From Bradyrhizobium sp. (lineage in GTDB: Bacteria; Pseudomonadota; Alphaproteobacteria; Rhizobiales; Xanthobacteraceae), in NCBI RefSeq assembly GCF_022844465.1, contig NZ_JALHLP010000001.1, positions 1,054,001 through 1,118,000 on the forward strand: DNA of 64,000 nucleotides, in the 5' to 3' direction. This document shows positions 36,248 to 44,542 of this stretch, piece by piece. A model generated the notes under the pieces. The model worked only from the letters and a program-made list of their open reading frames with translations. It made no database searches and was not told where the DNA came from. The position numbers and the translations under genes were made by a program. The first letter of the stretch is position 1. Every line of letters begins with the position of its first letter.

Positions 36248-36880
36248 ATGCTTATGAAACCGCTGCTTCAGCCGTATCTAAAGGACGATTCTTTCCGGCA
36301 AAACATAAAGAGTCTGGCTGGTCGAATCGGCTTTGATACCACCGACTGGGTGCGCGTGGTCATGTACCGGGAATGCTTTGCGTTCATCAAGAGCATTCAT
36401 CCGGAATCCCTCGATGCGCTCGAGATCTCAGGAGGCCCGCAGTGGCGGCGAACTTTCGAGTTCAAGTCTTATACCTCCACTGATTTTCCCGATTTCGATA
36501 TCTGTGCCGAAACGCTCGATCGTCAGTTCGACCTCATTATTGCAGATCAGGTGTTTGAGCATTTGCCCTGGCCAGTACGAGCCGGAAAAAACGTATACGC
36601 GATGCTGCGGCCGGGTGGATATTTTGTCATCGCGACGCCATTCCTTGTCCGCGTTCATGAAGTACCCATCGATTGCAGTCGCTGGACTGAGCAGGGCTTG
36701 TCCTTCTTGCTGCAGGAGTGCGGGTTTCAGCCCCGGGATATCAGAACCGCATCCTGGGGAAATCGAAAATGTCTCAAGGCCAACCTGTCCCGTTGGCGCC
36801 GGTACGGGTTTCATCGTTCGCTCGCCAACGAGCCCAATTTTCCGGTGATGGTGTGGGCGATTGCCCGCAAGCAGCCCTAA
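36248..36880 (+). CDS. SAM-dependent methyltransferase-like protein
   Basis: A protein of 210 residues. The core DLIIADQVFEHLPWPVRAGKNVYAMLRPGGYFVIATPFLVRVHEVPIDCSRWTEQGL is a class I methyltransferase post-motif region as seen in Methyltransf_11-type enzymes of sugar clusters. Motif I is weak (DALEISGGPQWRR), so cofactor binding may be atypical. Single plus-strand gene between minus-strand genes. Confidence 0.75.
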   Translation: MLMKPLLQPYLKDDSFRQNIKSLAGRIGFDTTDWVRVVMYRECFAFIKSIHPESLDALEISGGPQWRRTFEFKSYTSTDFPDFDICAETLDRQFDLIIADQVFEHLPWPVRAGKNVYAMLRPGGYFVIATPFLVRVHEVPIDCSRWTEQGLSFLLQECGFQPRDIRTASWGNRKCLKANLSRWRRYGFHRSLANEPNFPVMVWAIARKQP

Positions 36881-36947
36881 TACGCCAGAAAATCTGCAAT
36901 CAACGACCGGCGCCCTGTTCTACACAATGCGCGGCCGAGTAGGACGC

Positions 36948-38747
36948 CTATCTGGCTTTTCTGACCGTAACTTCCTTTACCAAAAATTCATTCGGTGAGG
37001 AGATCGCGTTCAATCGGAAGCTCCAGCCCCAGGCTCCGACGAAATTCGCATCCTGCACTTTCCAGGATACTTCCTGCCAAGAGTCGCTCACCGGGATGCT
37101 GCGATAATCAGAGCCGACATAGCCTCGACTCGATTCGTATTCGATACTGAGCCCGGCCAGTTTGTCGGGCGCAATCCGCTTTACAACCGCTGTGATCTCG
37201 AGGTTCTTCACGTCGAGAGCCGCAAATTGCGGGTCGACCCAGAAATAGACGTAGCGTCCCTCTTTGTCGGGGCGCAAAAAATCAGTTCGCCGCCACTCTC
37301 GATCGGCGATCGTGGTATCCTGATTGACCTGTCTTATCCCCTGCTCAACGTTCCGTTCGCCCAAAACGGCCTTCACCTGCGCCGTTTGCGAATAATCGAC
37401 CGTCCAGGGGTAAGGCTTGTCCGATTGGGCCCTCGCCTTTTCGACCAATGCAATCGGCAGATCCTCGACCAGGATCGGCGCGGCAGTCAGCTTGAGGGGT
37501 TCGCCGGCTGGCAGCCCGCTCTTCTCCCCTTTCAGACTCGAAAGGCGCACGTCTCCATCGAATACGACCGTGACTTCACGCTTTGCAGCTGCCCACGCCG
37601 CCAGCACAGTCCTGCTGCCGCTGCCAAAAACGAAGCCGAAGCTTCCCTCACCCAGATCCAGCCAACCGGCCGGGACAGGCTCCGGCCCTAAGGTGGTTGT
37701 CAATGCTTTCAGAGCGTCATAGGCCGGACGGACTGTCATGTCGGATCGGATGATTCCGTGATCCATGTCGTTTCCGTAAGATGGCCCCCTGGCCTCGAAC
37801 CAGAACACGCGCTGGAAGCCTGCTGCGATCGACAACAGATAGGCCTTCGCAAGAGCAACCGCCTGGAGCTGATCCAGCACGTCGTCTCGCTTCACCGGCG
37901 CGAGCGAACCAATCTCCGTGATCCAGAGCGGAATGTCCGCGGGCTGCTTGTTCATCGCGAGCATGTTCCGCAGCGTCTTGGTCATGTTCAGGAATGCCGG
38001 CTCCCCTCCCCCGAACAGCCCGGCCAACACTTCGTAAGGGTGTACACAAATGTAATCAAAGTGGTTGGCTGCGCCGGCCTTGATCGCAGCATCAAGAAAC
38101 CGGACATCGAAATTCGCCACGCTCATTCCGATTTTCGCGGTCGGATCGACTTTTTTTGCGGCGATCGAAGCCTCGCGCACGAGTTCTGCGTAGGTTTCAG
38201 GCGAGCCGCCTTCGGCAAAACTCCCATTGAATTCGTTCCAGACCTCCCAGTACTTTATATCCGCGTGATACCTCGCCACCATGCCGGTCACATAGTTCCG
38301 CCAGAACCGGATATCCTTGATGGGAAATCTACGCGTACCGCCGTCCGCGGAAGCCCAGGGAGCAAGATACGCAAACACGCCGGTCAGGCGTATTCCGTTT
38401 GCACGTGCGTTCTCCAACAACCTGTCAGAAGGAGCAAAATTCCACTCGCCTTGCTTAGGCTGAATGGTTTGCCACTCATGAAAGCCGCGGAGCCAGCCTA
38501 CGCCCGCCTGTTTCAGCATCGGATTGAAGCGCGGATAGTCGGAGAACCATTCCGCCCCCGACGCGATTCCCCAAGGGTTCCTGTCGTCTCGCGGATCGCT
38601 GGGCAGAAGCAGCGTATCCCTGCTTGACTGCGCTGAACTTGGAGTGCAAAGGGCCGGCACCATCAACAGCACTGCGCAACCCGTCACCCACAGGCAGATC
38701 CGTGAAGACGTCTTGAACGGCAATCGTCCGGACTCAAAAATGGTCAC
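36948..38747 (-). CDS. Secreted clan A glycoside hydrolase (GH39-like)
   Basis: A protein of 599 residues with a Sec signal peptide (ICLWVTGCAVLLMVPALCTPSSAQ) and a (beta/alpha)8 catalytic domain. The acid/base is Glu172 in YWEVWNEFNG and the nucleophile is Glu277 in LWITEIGS, the clan A pair. The C-terminal ~200 residues look like a beta-sandwich accessory domain (WRRTDFLRPDKEGRYVYFWVD...). EPS loci often encode a depolymerase that trims or releases polymer; this is the likely role. The GTG start is reasonable. Downstream of the polymerase gene on the same strand. Confidence 0.84.
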   Translation of the reverse strand: MTIFESGRLPFKTSSRICLWVTGCAVLLMVPALCTPSSAQSSRDTLLLPSDPRDDRNPWGIASGAEWFSDYPRFNPMLKQAGVGWLRGFHEWQTIQPKQGEWNFAPSDRLLENARANGIRLTGVFAYLAPWASADGGTRRFPIKDIRFWRNYVTGMVARYHADIKYWEVWNEFNGSFAEGGSPETYAELVREASIAAKKVDPTAKIGMSVANFDVRFLDAAIKAGAANHFDYICVHPYEVLAGLFGGGEPAFLNMTKTLRNMLAMNKQPADIPLWITEIGSLAPVKRDDVLDQLQAVALAKAYLLSIAAGFQRVFWFEARGPSYGNDMDHGIIRSDMTVRPAYDALKALTTTLGPEPVPAGWLDLGEGSFGFVFGSGSRTVLAAWAAAKREVTVVFDGDVRLSSLKGEKSGLPAGEPLKLTAAPILVEDLPIALVEKARAQSDKPYPWTVDYSQTAQVKAVLGERNVEQGIRQVNQDTTIADREWRRTDFLRPDKEGRYVYFWVDPQFAALDVKNLEITAVVKRIAPDKLAGLSIEYESSRGYVGSDYRSIPVSDSWQEVSWKVQDANFVGAWGWSFRLNAISSPNEFLVKEVTVRKAR

Positions 38748-38835
38748 TCTCCCAGCGGCGGAACTCCGGTCGCTTTACAAGCTACCAGAGCAGGCTCGGT
38801 CAAACAAATTAAGACGTCCGCGATCTCCTGAAGAG

Positions 38836-40236
38836 CTACTGGTATGACACCACGGCTCGGGTGCTTGACAACAGGGGTTGTTTCCTCGGCGGCCCCAGGC
38901 AGCCCAGCGCGGCAAAAGCGAAAAACGGCAAGCCAAGGTCGATAAAGCCGGCAGACGCCGTCGCGGCAATCAGCCAGGCCAGGCAAGCCGATCGCGCAGC
39001 GACCTGCGTTGCCGAGGCGACCGACGGTTCAATCTGTCTGCCCCTGAACCAGATCGACAGTAGGAACATCGCATAGCTCGCCGCACCGACGAAGCCCAGG
39101 CTGGCAATGGCCGCGATCGGAAAGCTGGATGCACGCACGCTGCCATTGCCGGCGCCAAATCCATAGGTATCCAGGAAATTCCGTATCGCCTGGCTGTTCC
39201 AACTCGAGCGCTCTACGCCCGAATCGGTCGACAGCTTCTTGAACACAAACGTGTCCATGAGGTTTGAAAAATAGGCGTAGGTGGCGTCGTTGAGGCAAAT
39301 CGCGATGATAACCACAGCCAGCACAAAGGGCGCGGCGATCATGAAGAGAAACATCTCGCGCCGGACTCGCCAAAACAAAAAACTGAAAACAATGATGGCG
39401 AACTCGACAAGGAGATAGCCCAGCAGTCCGACATATGCCGTGGTTGACGTCGAGAACAGCAAGGCGAAGAACGACAGGACACTCAGGGAGAACGTCAGCC
39501 GCACCGCGACGCCGTTAAGCCAGAGCGAGGTAACAAACGCAAAGTATCCCAATGTCCAGTATCCAAAACTTGACGCTTCGACAAACGAGCCCACGATCCG
39601 CTTGAAACCGGCCGACTCGGTGTCACTTAGGATCGAGTATGTCGAATTGCGAATGAACGACAGCAATTCGGTCGTGCCGGTCGCGTATGTCACCAGGTCG
39701 AGCCCAGCAAACAGCAGGCTCAGGATCACACACATCAGCGCCGCACGGCCAAGACATCTTCGCCCCGCCTCGGTGCTTCCAAAGCCGGCCACGACGACGA
39801 AGCAGACGCAATCTCCAATCAAGTAAAGCGACTGCGTCAGATTTGACGTTGTCGGCGCCAGCGGCGAGAGATAATTCTGCGCCTGCGCCCGTACCGAAAA
39901 CGTCAGGGTCTGGCCCTGAAACAGCCGCGGCATCGCGTAAGCTGCGATGGTTGAATACACCACGGTTACGAGCAGCCAGAACCCGGGACTGCCGACGGTT
40001 ACCGCTCGAAGCGCGCCTTCGCGGACTTCGCGGTCAGCCAGAAGTTTTGCTGCCAGGAAGCCGAGAAGCAGATGCGCCGGCTGGACCGTGGCTCCCCCGA
40101 GAGAAGTCAGAATGAACGCGGCTGCAGCTCCCAGCAGCGTCGATGCAAAGAACGCATAAACGATGAAGCTCGGCTGCACGAACAGACCAATAATTCCGAC
40201 CACGAGCGTGATTGCACCAACAAATTCAATCGTCAT
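38836..40236 (-). CDS. Wzy-type polysaccharide polymerase (O-antigen ligase/polymerase-like)
   Basis: A protein of 466 residues, almost all hydrophobic, with about 11-12 predicted helices and a large periplasmic loop near residues 300-380 (YFSNLMDTFVFKKLSTDSGVERSSWNSQAIRNF..YGFGAGNGSVRASSF). That loop pattern is typical of Wzy polymerases. ATG 40236 starts just before the first helix; a GTG at 40293 closer to the upstream gene is an alternative. The family is too diverse for certainty by sequence reading. Probably co-transcribed with the upstream GT2 gene. Confidence 0.78.
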   Translation of the reverse strand: MTIEFVGAITLVVGIIGLFVQPSFIVYAFFASTLLGAAAAFILTSLGGATVQPAHLLLGFLAAKLLADREVREGALRAVTVGSPGFWLLVTVVYSTIAAYAMPRLFQGQTLTFSVRAQAQNYLSPLAPTTSNLTQSLYLIGDCVCFVVVAGFGSTEAGRRCLGRAALMCVILSLLFAGLDLVTYATGTTELLSFIRNSTYSILSDTESAGFKRIVGSFVEASSFGYWTLGYFAFVTSLWLNGVAVRLTFSLSVLSFFALLFSTSTTAYVGLLGYLLVEFAIIVFSFLFWRVRREMFLFMIAAPFVLAVVIIAICLNDATYAYFSNLMDTFVFKKLSTDSGVERSSWNSQAIRNFLDTYGFGAGNGSVRASSFPIAAIASLGFVGAASYAMFLLSIWFRGRQIEPSVASATQVAARSACLAWLIAATASAGFIDLGLPFFAFAALGCLGPPRKQPLLSSTRAVVSYQ

Positions 40237-40303
40237 TTGGCCGTTCGCTGGTTTGTCGCGAGATGCCCGCGATATCCAATCCGGAGCATGCACTCCGGCT
40301 TCA

Positions 40304-41260
40304 TCAGGTCAATTCGAGAATCCGCTGCGGCGCGATTCGACCCGTGAGCAGGTCAAGCAACGCCAGACAATTGCCCTTCAGGCGCCCCCGGCGGTCGATC
40401 CAGGGCTCCGGTCTGAAGCTCTTCGCCAGATTGGCCAGCACATTTCGCCAGAGCAGTGGTGCGGCGAACGAAAACGACATCGTTCCCTTCCGGTACAGAT
40501 AAACGGGATTGGCAATTTGAGAGTAACCAAACCGAACGCCGGAGGTACGTCCGCCCTTGGCGCCCAGATGAACCCCGTGCAGCGACTTCGCATCGACGAT
40601 CCGGCCCGCTGCGGCGAGCTGTCTTGAAAAGTCGATATCTTCCTGCCAGCCGTAGAGCGGCAGATTTTCATCGAACAGCAAACCTCTCTCGCGGATTGGC
40701 CCCATCCGAAAAGCCATGTTGCATCCATACGTTCCATATGTCGGCTCGAACGTTCTTTCGCTTGGCACCCATCTGTCGGCGGCGATCAGCTTCAGCGCGT
40801 CGTCTGCCTCAAGGCCCGGACCGTTGGCCCCATCCAGGATCGGGCGTCCGGTTACCGCCACCACATCGGCGTTCTCAAGCAAGAGACGTTCTACTTCCTC
40901 AAGATAATTGCACTGTGGAAAGAAGTCATCGTCGAAGAACACGATTATGTCCGACGATGCCGCTGCCGCCAGAATCTGATTGCGCTGGGCCGTGAGCCCG
41001 CGCTTTCCGGACCGGACAGACGTGGCGAATGGAAGATGCAGAAGCGAGTCTTCGCACACGTCTTCGGCCGTTGCAGGGCATACGATCAGAATGTCCGGCG
41101 GGCGCGTCTGCGCCGCAATCAAATCGAGTGTGCCGGCGAGGATGTGCCTTCGGCCAGCCGTCGCGATCCCGACGGCGATCCGGAGCTCTTGTCCTTTCAC
41201 CGGCTTGCGCAAGGCATGATCGATCTCGTTTTCCTTTTTCAACGCGTCTTCGTTTATCAT
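40304..41260 (-). CDS. Glycosyltransferase family 2
   Basis: A protein of 318 residues with GT-A motifs RIAVGIATAGRRHILAGTL, DIIVFFDDDFFPQCNYLEEVE (DXD) and the later GWQEDIDFSRQLAAAG acceptor/base segment. The start chosen is MINEDALKK at 41260; the frame continues upstream but the extra sequence is not family-like. Ribosome site is weak. First gene of a probable GT2-polymerase-hydrolase run on the minus strand. Confidence 0.85.
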   Translation of the reverse strand: MINEDALKKENEIDHALRKPVKGQELRIAVGIATAGRRHILAGTLDLIAAQTRPPDILIVCPATAEDVCEDSLLHLPFATSVRSGKRGLTAQRNQILAAAASSDIIVFFDDDFFPQCNYLEEVERLLLENADVVAVTGRPILDGANGPGLEADDALKLIAADRWVPSERTFEPTYGTYGCNMAFRMGPIRERGLLFDENLPLYGWQEDIDFSRQLAAAGRIVDAKSLHGVHLGAKGGRTSGVRFGYSQIANPVYLYRKGTMSFSFAAPLLWRNVLANLAKSFRPEPWIDRRGRLKGNCLALLDLLTGRIAPQRILELT

Positions 41261-41609
41261 TAATATTCTTCGAAAAATACAGCCGTTGCGTGGCACTCTG
41301 ACATCGATTTCCGATCTAGTCTCAACAACAGGCCGGCGTCGCAACAATTTTCTGTCCCTGCCAGCGATATCTGCCGACTTAGTTAAGCGCGGCACTCGGT
41401 CTACCCGACGGATCAACCGGTACCGAACGCGGTTAATGCTACGGCAGCCGGGATTCAATCCTCGGAGACAATTGAGGGCCGCCGTGGGCTGGTCGGCGGG
41501 TTAATGTTACCCGGATCGATGCTTTCAGGAAACGTTGGCCTGCCTGCAGTATCGAGCTAAGACGGCGCATGCGGACCCGACACACATTGCGCGCTCCAGG
41601 GCACATCCA
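41261..41609. other. Divergent promoter region between two glycosyltransferase genes
   Basis: 349 bases. The left 50 bases are AT-rich (ATTAATATTCTTCGAAAAATA) next to the minus-strand gene start and probably hold its promoter. No supported small gene. Confidence 0.4.
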
Positions 41610-42713
41610 ATGAAGGTAGCAATCATTCACTACTGGCTCGTTGGCATGCGCGGCGGAGAGAAAGTGATCGAAGCGCTCTGCGAGATGTATCCGCAGGCCG
41701 ATATTTTTACGCATGTTTATGTTCCGGAGATGGTGTCTGGTCGTATCCGCCAGCACCGGATCATCCCGAGCTTCATCAATTCCCTCCCGCGAGCCGCGCG
41801 GATGTACAAGAGCTACCTTCCGTTGATGCCGCTGGCGCTCGAGCAGCTCGACCTGCGCGGATATGATCTCGTCATCAGCAGCGAATCCGGGCCCGCCAAG
41901 GGCGTCATTCCGCCTCCGGAGGCACTCCACGTCTGCTACTGCCACACTCCGATGCGCTATATCTGGAACATGTATCATGACTACCGGGATGGCGCCGGCA
42001 GGTTGACGAAACTGCTCATGCCGCCGCTGTCGCATTACCTGCGGATGTGGGATGTTTCATCCGCCTCGCGGGTAGACAGCTTTGTTGCCAACTCGGCTAC
42101 CGTGGCACATCGCATCAAGCGATATTATGGACGCAGTTCCGCTGTCATTCACCCTCCCGTCGACACCGAAGCGTTCTCGATCGCAACCGCGTCGGAACTC
42201 GGCGACTACTACCTGATGGCCGGCGAACTGGTGTCGTACAAGCGGCCGGACCTGGCGGTTCGCGCGTTCAACGAGATGGGCCTGAAGCTCGTCGTGATCG
42301 GCAGCGGGGAAATGCTCGACGAGATTCGTCGCATCGCCGGGCCGACCGTTACGGTTATGGGCTCTCAGCCGTTCGACGTCCTGAAGACGCACTATGCCCG
42401 GTGCCGCGCACTGGTCTTCCCCGGTGAAGAGGATTTTGGAATGGTGCCTGTTGAGGCCATGGCGAGCGGTCGACCTGTCGTCGCCTATGCGCGAGGCGGG
42501 GCGACTGAAACGGTGAAGAAGGGCCTATCTGGGATTTTCTTTCGCGAACAAACGGTCGAGGCGATCAGAAAGGCGGTCACGGACATGGCCGATTTCAGAT
42601 GCGATTCCGAGGCGATCTCGGCACACGCGCGGCAGTTCGGCCGTGAACAATTCTTCAGCAAGATGCGCGCCCATATCGACGGTTTATTGGAAAAGAAAGC
42701 CTTGACGCGGTAG
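41610..42713 (+). CDS. Glycosyltransferase family 4 (GT-B)
   Basis: A protein of 367 residues starting KVAIIHYWLVGMRGGEKVIEAL, with VCYCHTPMRYIWNMYHDYR, SATVAHRIKRYYGRSSAVIHPPVD and the C-terminal donor motif FPGEEDFGMVPVEAMASGRPVVAYARGGATETV. This subgroup commonly transfers mannose or related sugars. Single gene, convergent with the phosphatase gene. Confidence 0.9.
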   Translation: MKVAIIHYWLVGMRGGEKVIEALCEMYPQADIFTHVYVPEMVSGRIRQHRIIPSFINSLPRAARMYKSYLPLMPLALEQLDLRGYDLVISSESGPAKGVIPPPEALHVCYCHTPMRYIWNMYHDYRDGAGRLTKLLMPPLSHYLRMWDVSSASRVDSFVANSATVAHRIKRYYGRSSAVIHPPVDTEAFSIATASELGDYYLMAGELVSYKRPDLAVRAFNEMGLKLVVIGSGEMLDEIRRIAGPTVTVMGSQPFDVLKTHYARCRALVFPGEEDFGMVPVEAMASGRPVVAYARGGATETVKKGLSGIFFREQTVEAIRKAVTDMADFRCDSEAISAHARQFGREQFFSKMRAHIDGLLEKKALTR

Positions 42714-42759
42714 CATCGGCGGCGGCAGCCATCGGCGCTGCTTTTCGTGGAAGGCCCTG

Positions 42760-43524
42760 CTAGATCGTGCTGATCGCCGCGAGCGAGTCGCCCTCGATTA
42801 CCAGGCATGTCAGACGTCCTGTCGCAAATGCGCCAGTGTCGATATTGATCCGATTGATCCCAACCTCGACTTCACTCACTGGCGTATGGCCATGAACAAC
42901 GATCTTGCCGAAATCGGCGTCTGAAGAAAGAAACTCCTCCCTGATCCATAGCAGATCGCTTTCCTTCTGGTCAGCTAGATCGACATACGGCCTGACGCCC
43001 GCGTGGGCGAAAAAGAAATCGCCCAGCACCAGCGAGGTTTGCAGATCGCGAAAGAACCGGAAATGCGACTGGGGCAACGCTTCGTGAAAGGAGGCTTGCA
43101 GCTCGACGATCCTCTTTCCATTCTTCACGCCGTGCGTGGCGACCTGGTAGGAGTTCAGCGTTTCCATGCCGCCAAGTCGCAACCATTGATCGAACAGGCT
43201 ACGATTGCTCAGGCACTTGATCGCAATCAATTCATGGTTGCCCTTGAGGAACACGCACTCGTTGGCTTGGCTGTGTCGTATCAATTGATCAATCGTCTCG
43301 CGCGATGACGGCCCACGATCAATATAGTCACCCAGAAAAACGTAAACCGGCTTGCTGGCCGGGCGCAAACCAAGGTCCGTTTCAATCATGGCCAGCATCT
43401 GATCGAGAAGATCGAGGCGGCCATGAATGTCGCCTATGGCATAGATGCGCAGACCTGGCGGGGCCGTAGGACGGCGTCCGAGCACCCTTAACCGGTCAGC
43501 ACCTGAAACCGAGTGCGCTACCAA
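42760..43524 (-). CDS. PPP-family metallophosphoesterase (serine/threonine phosphatase-like)
   Basis: A protein of 254 residues with the complete PPP metal-binding series: YAIGDIHGRLDLL, FLGDYIDRGPSS, FLKGNHELI, a His in FFAHAGVRPY and VVHGHTPV. Bacterial relatives dephosphorylate phosphoproteins or hydrolyse diadenosine polyphosphates. Located just before the exopolysaccharide BY-kinase module but on the opposite strand. Rhizobial EPS loci often carry such a gene; its substrate is unknown. Confidence 0.87.
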   Translation of the reverse strand: MVAHSVSGADRLRVLGRRPTAPPGLRIYAIGDIHGRLDLLDQMLAMIETDLGLRPASKPVYVFLGDYIDRGPSSRETIDQLIRHSQANECVFLKGNHELIAIKCLSNRSLFDQWLRLGGMETLNSYQVATHGVKNGKRIVELQASFHEALPQSHFRFFRDLQTSLVLGDFFFAHAGVRPYVDLADQKESDLLWIREEFLSSDADFGKIVVHGHTPVSEVEVGINRINIDTGAFATGRLTCLVIEGDSLAAISTI

Positions 43525-43857
43525 CTCATCCTCGCCACGAGTTTCGCCGATGACCGCGGATCGCTGGAATGTCGTGGCTTGGCATGGGAGCGAAAAATAT
43601 TCCTCGACCGCCGGTCGGAATGCTGCATTTCAGGAGTTCTGACCTTAACCTGTCACCGCGGCGCCAGAGTCACAAGATATCGGTAAAACTCTATTATAAT
43701 CAACAACTAAGCTTGCGAACCTCGGCTTTTCGTGAACCGGGTAGCGGCAGCCTGGCCAATCAACCATACTCAACAAGCACCGTTGATACTGCCTGCCCAG
43801 TTGTTGTAGAGATATCCTGTGCTTTTTTCTATCGAAATCAAATAGTTGGAGCGTGCT
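43525..43857. other. Divergent promoter region before the Wzz/BY-kinase module
   Basis: 333 bases. An AT-rich patch holds TATAAT at 43695-43700, but no good -35 hexamer is seen at the right distance. Likely contains the promoters of the phosphatase gene and of the secreted-protein/BY-kinase operon. Confidence 0.4.
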
Positions 43858-44484
43858 GTGCGTAATCTCCCCATCATAAGGATACTGCTCGCGCAATTGC
43901 TGCTGGTGTTTTCGATCAATCACGGGATGGCCGCGGCCTGTGTGGATAACCCGGTGTCCGAGGAAGCGCTCAGCCGGTTCAAGTCGGATCCCAAAGCCAT
44001 CTTGGCTCCCGGCACCGATGCCCGGGTAATCGAAGAGTCGGTCCTGAAACTCGCAGCGACGGATGCGTCACTTGCTGCGGATATCGTTCGCCTGGCAGCA
44101 GGGACGACGCCGGCCTTTCGGTTGGCCATCGCCGCCGGCCTCGCCAGGGCCGCCGTCGCCTGTTCCACGGTAAATCAACAGGCGGCGCTGCTGATCCAGC
44201 AGGCCGTCGCCGGCCTTAGCGATGGCGAATTCCAGAATGCCTTCGCTTCGGTAGCGGGAGACCTGTCGACCGCTGCAACCATCGCGGCGCAGTCTTTTGC
44301 CGTGGGATCCTACGGCAGCGTCGTCGTCACAAACAAGAATTCGTCGCCAGGCCTGTCCAGAAATCCGGGCGGCGGTGGACGCGCGGCGATCTTCGAGATC
44401 AATTCAACCGGGATATCGATCAGCGGCAGGCCGACTGTCAATGGTTCGTCCACGGCCGCAAATCCGGTCAGCACGACCCGCTGA
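43858..44484 (+). CDS. Secreted alanine-rich hypothetical protein upstream of the BY-kinase
   Basis: A protein of 208 residues with a signal peptide (IIRILLAQLLLVFSINHGMAAA). A helical Ala-rich domain follows in which three short similar blocks (about SDPKAILA..., TDASLAADIVRLAAG, GLARAAVAC) can be seen, then a Gly/Ser/Asn-rich low-complexity tail. The GTG start at 43858 has a GGAG ribosome site. No known family is recognised. It lies 58 bases before the BY-kinase gene on the same strand, which suggests a periplasmic role in EPS export. Confidence 0.7.
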   Translation: MRNLPIIRILLAQLLLVFSINHGMAAACVDNPVSEEALSRFKSDPKAILAPGTDARVIEESVLKLAATDASLAADIVRLAAGTTPAFRLAIAAGLARAAVACSTVNQQAALLIQQAVAGLSDGEFQNAFASVAGDLSTAATIAAQSFAVGSYGSVVVTNKNSSPGLSRNPGGGGRAAIFEINSTGISISGRPTVNGSSTAANPVSTTR

Positions 44485-44542
44485 TGTCCGCGACGAAGGG
44501 CGCCGACTCTGCCAGCGCCGGCGTTAGCTGCAGGAGTTCTGG

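Noticed and set aside
43217..43230. Perfect FixK box TTGATCGCAATCAA
   Set aside because: It lies in the middle of the PPP phosphatase coding region (minus strand), far from any start; most likely a coincidence, and a reminder that such matches occur by chance here.
43695..43700. TATAAT hexamer before the secreted-protein gene
   Set aside because: No acceptable -35 box at 16-18 bases; kept only as part of the intergenic description.
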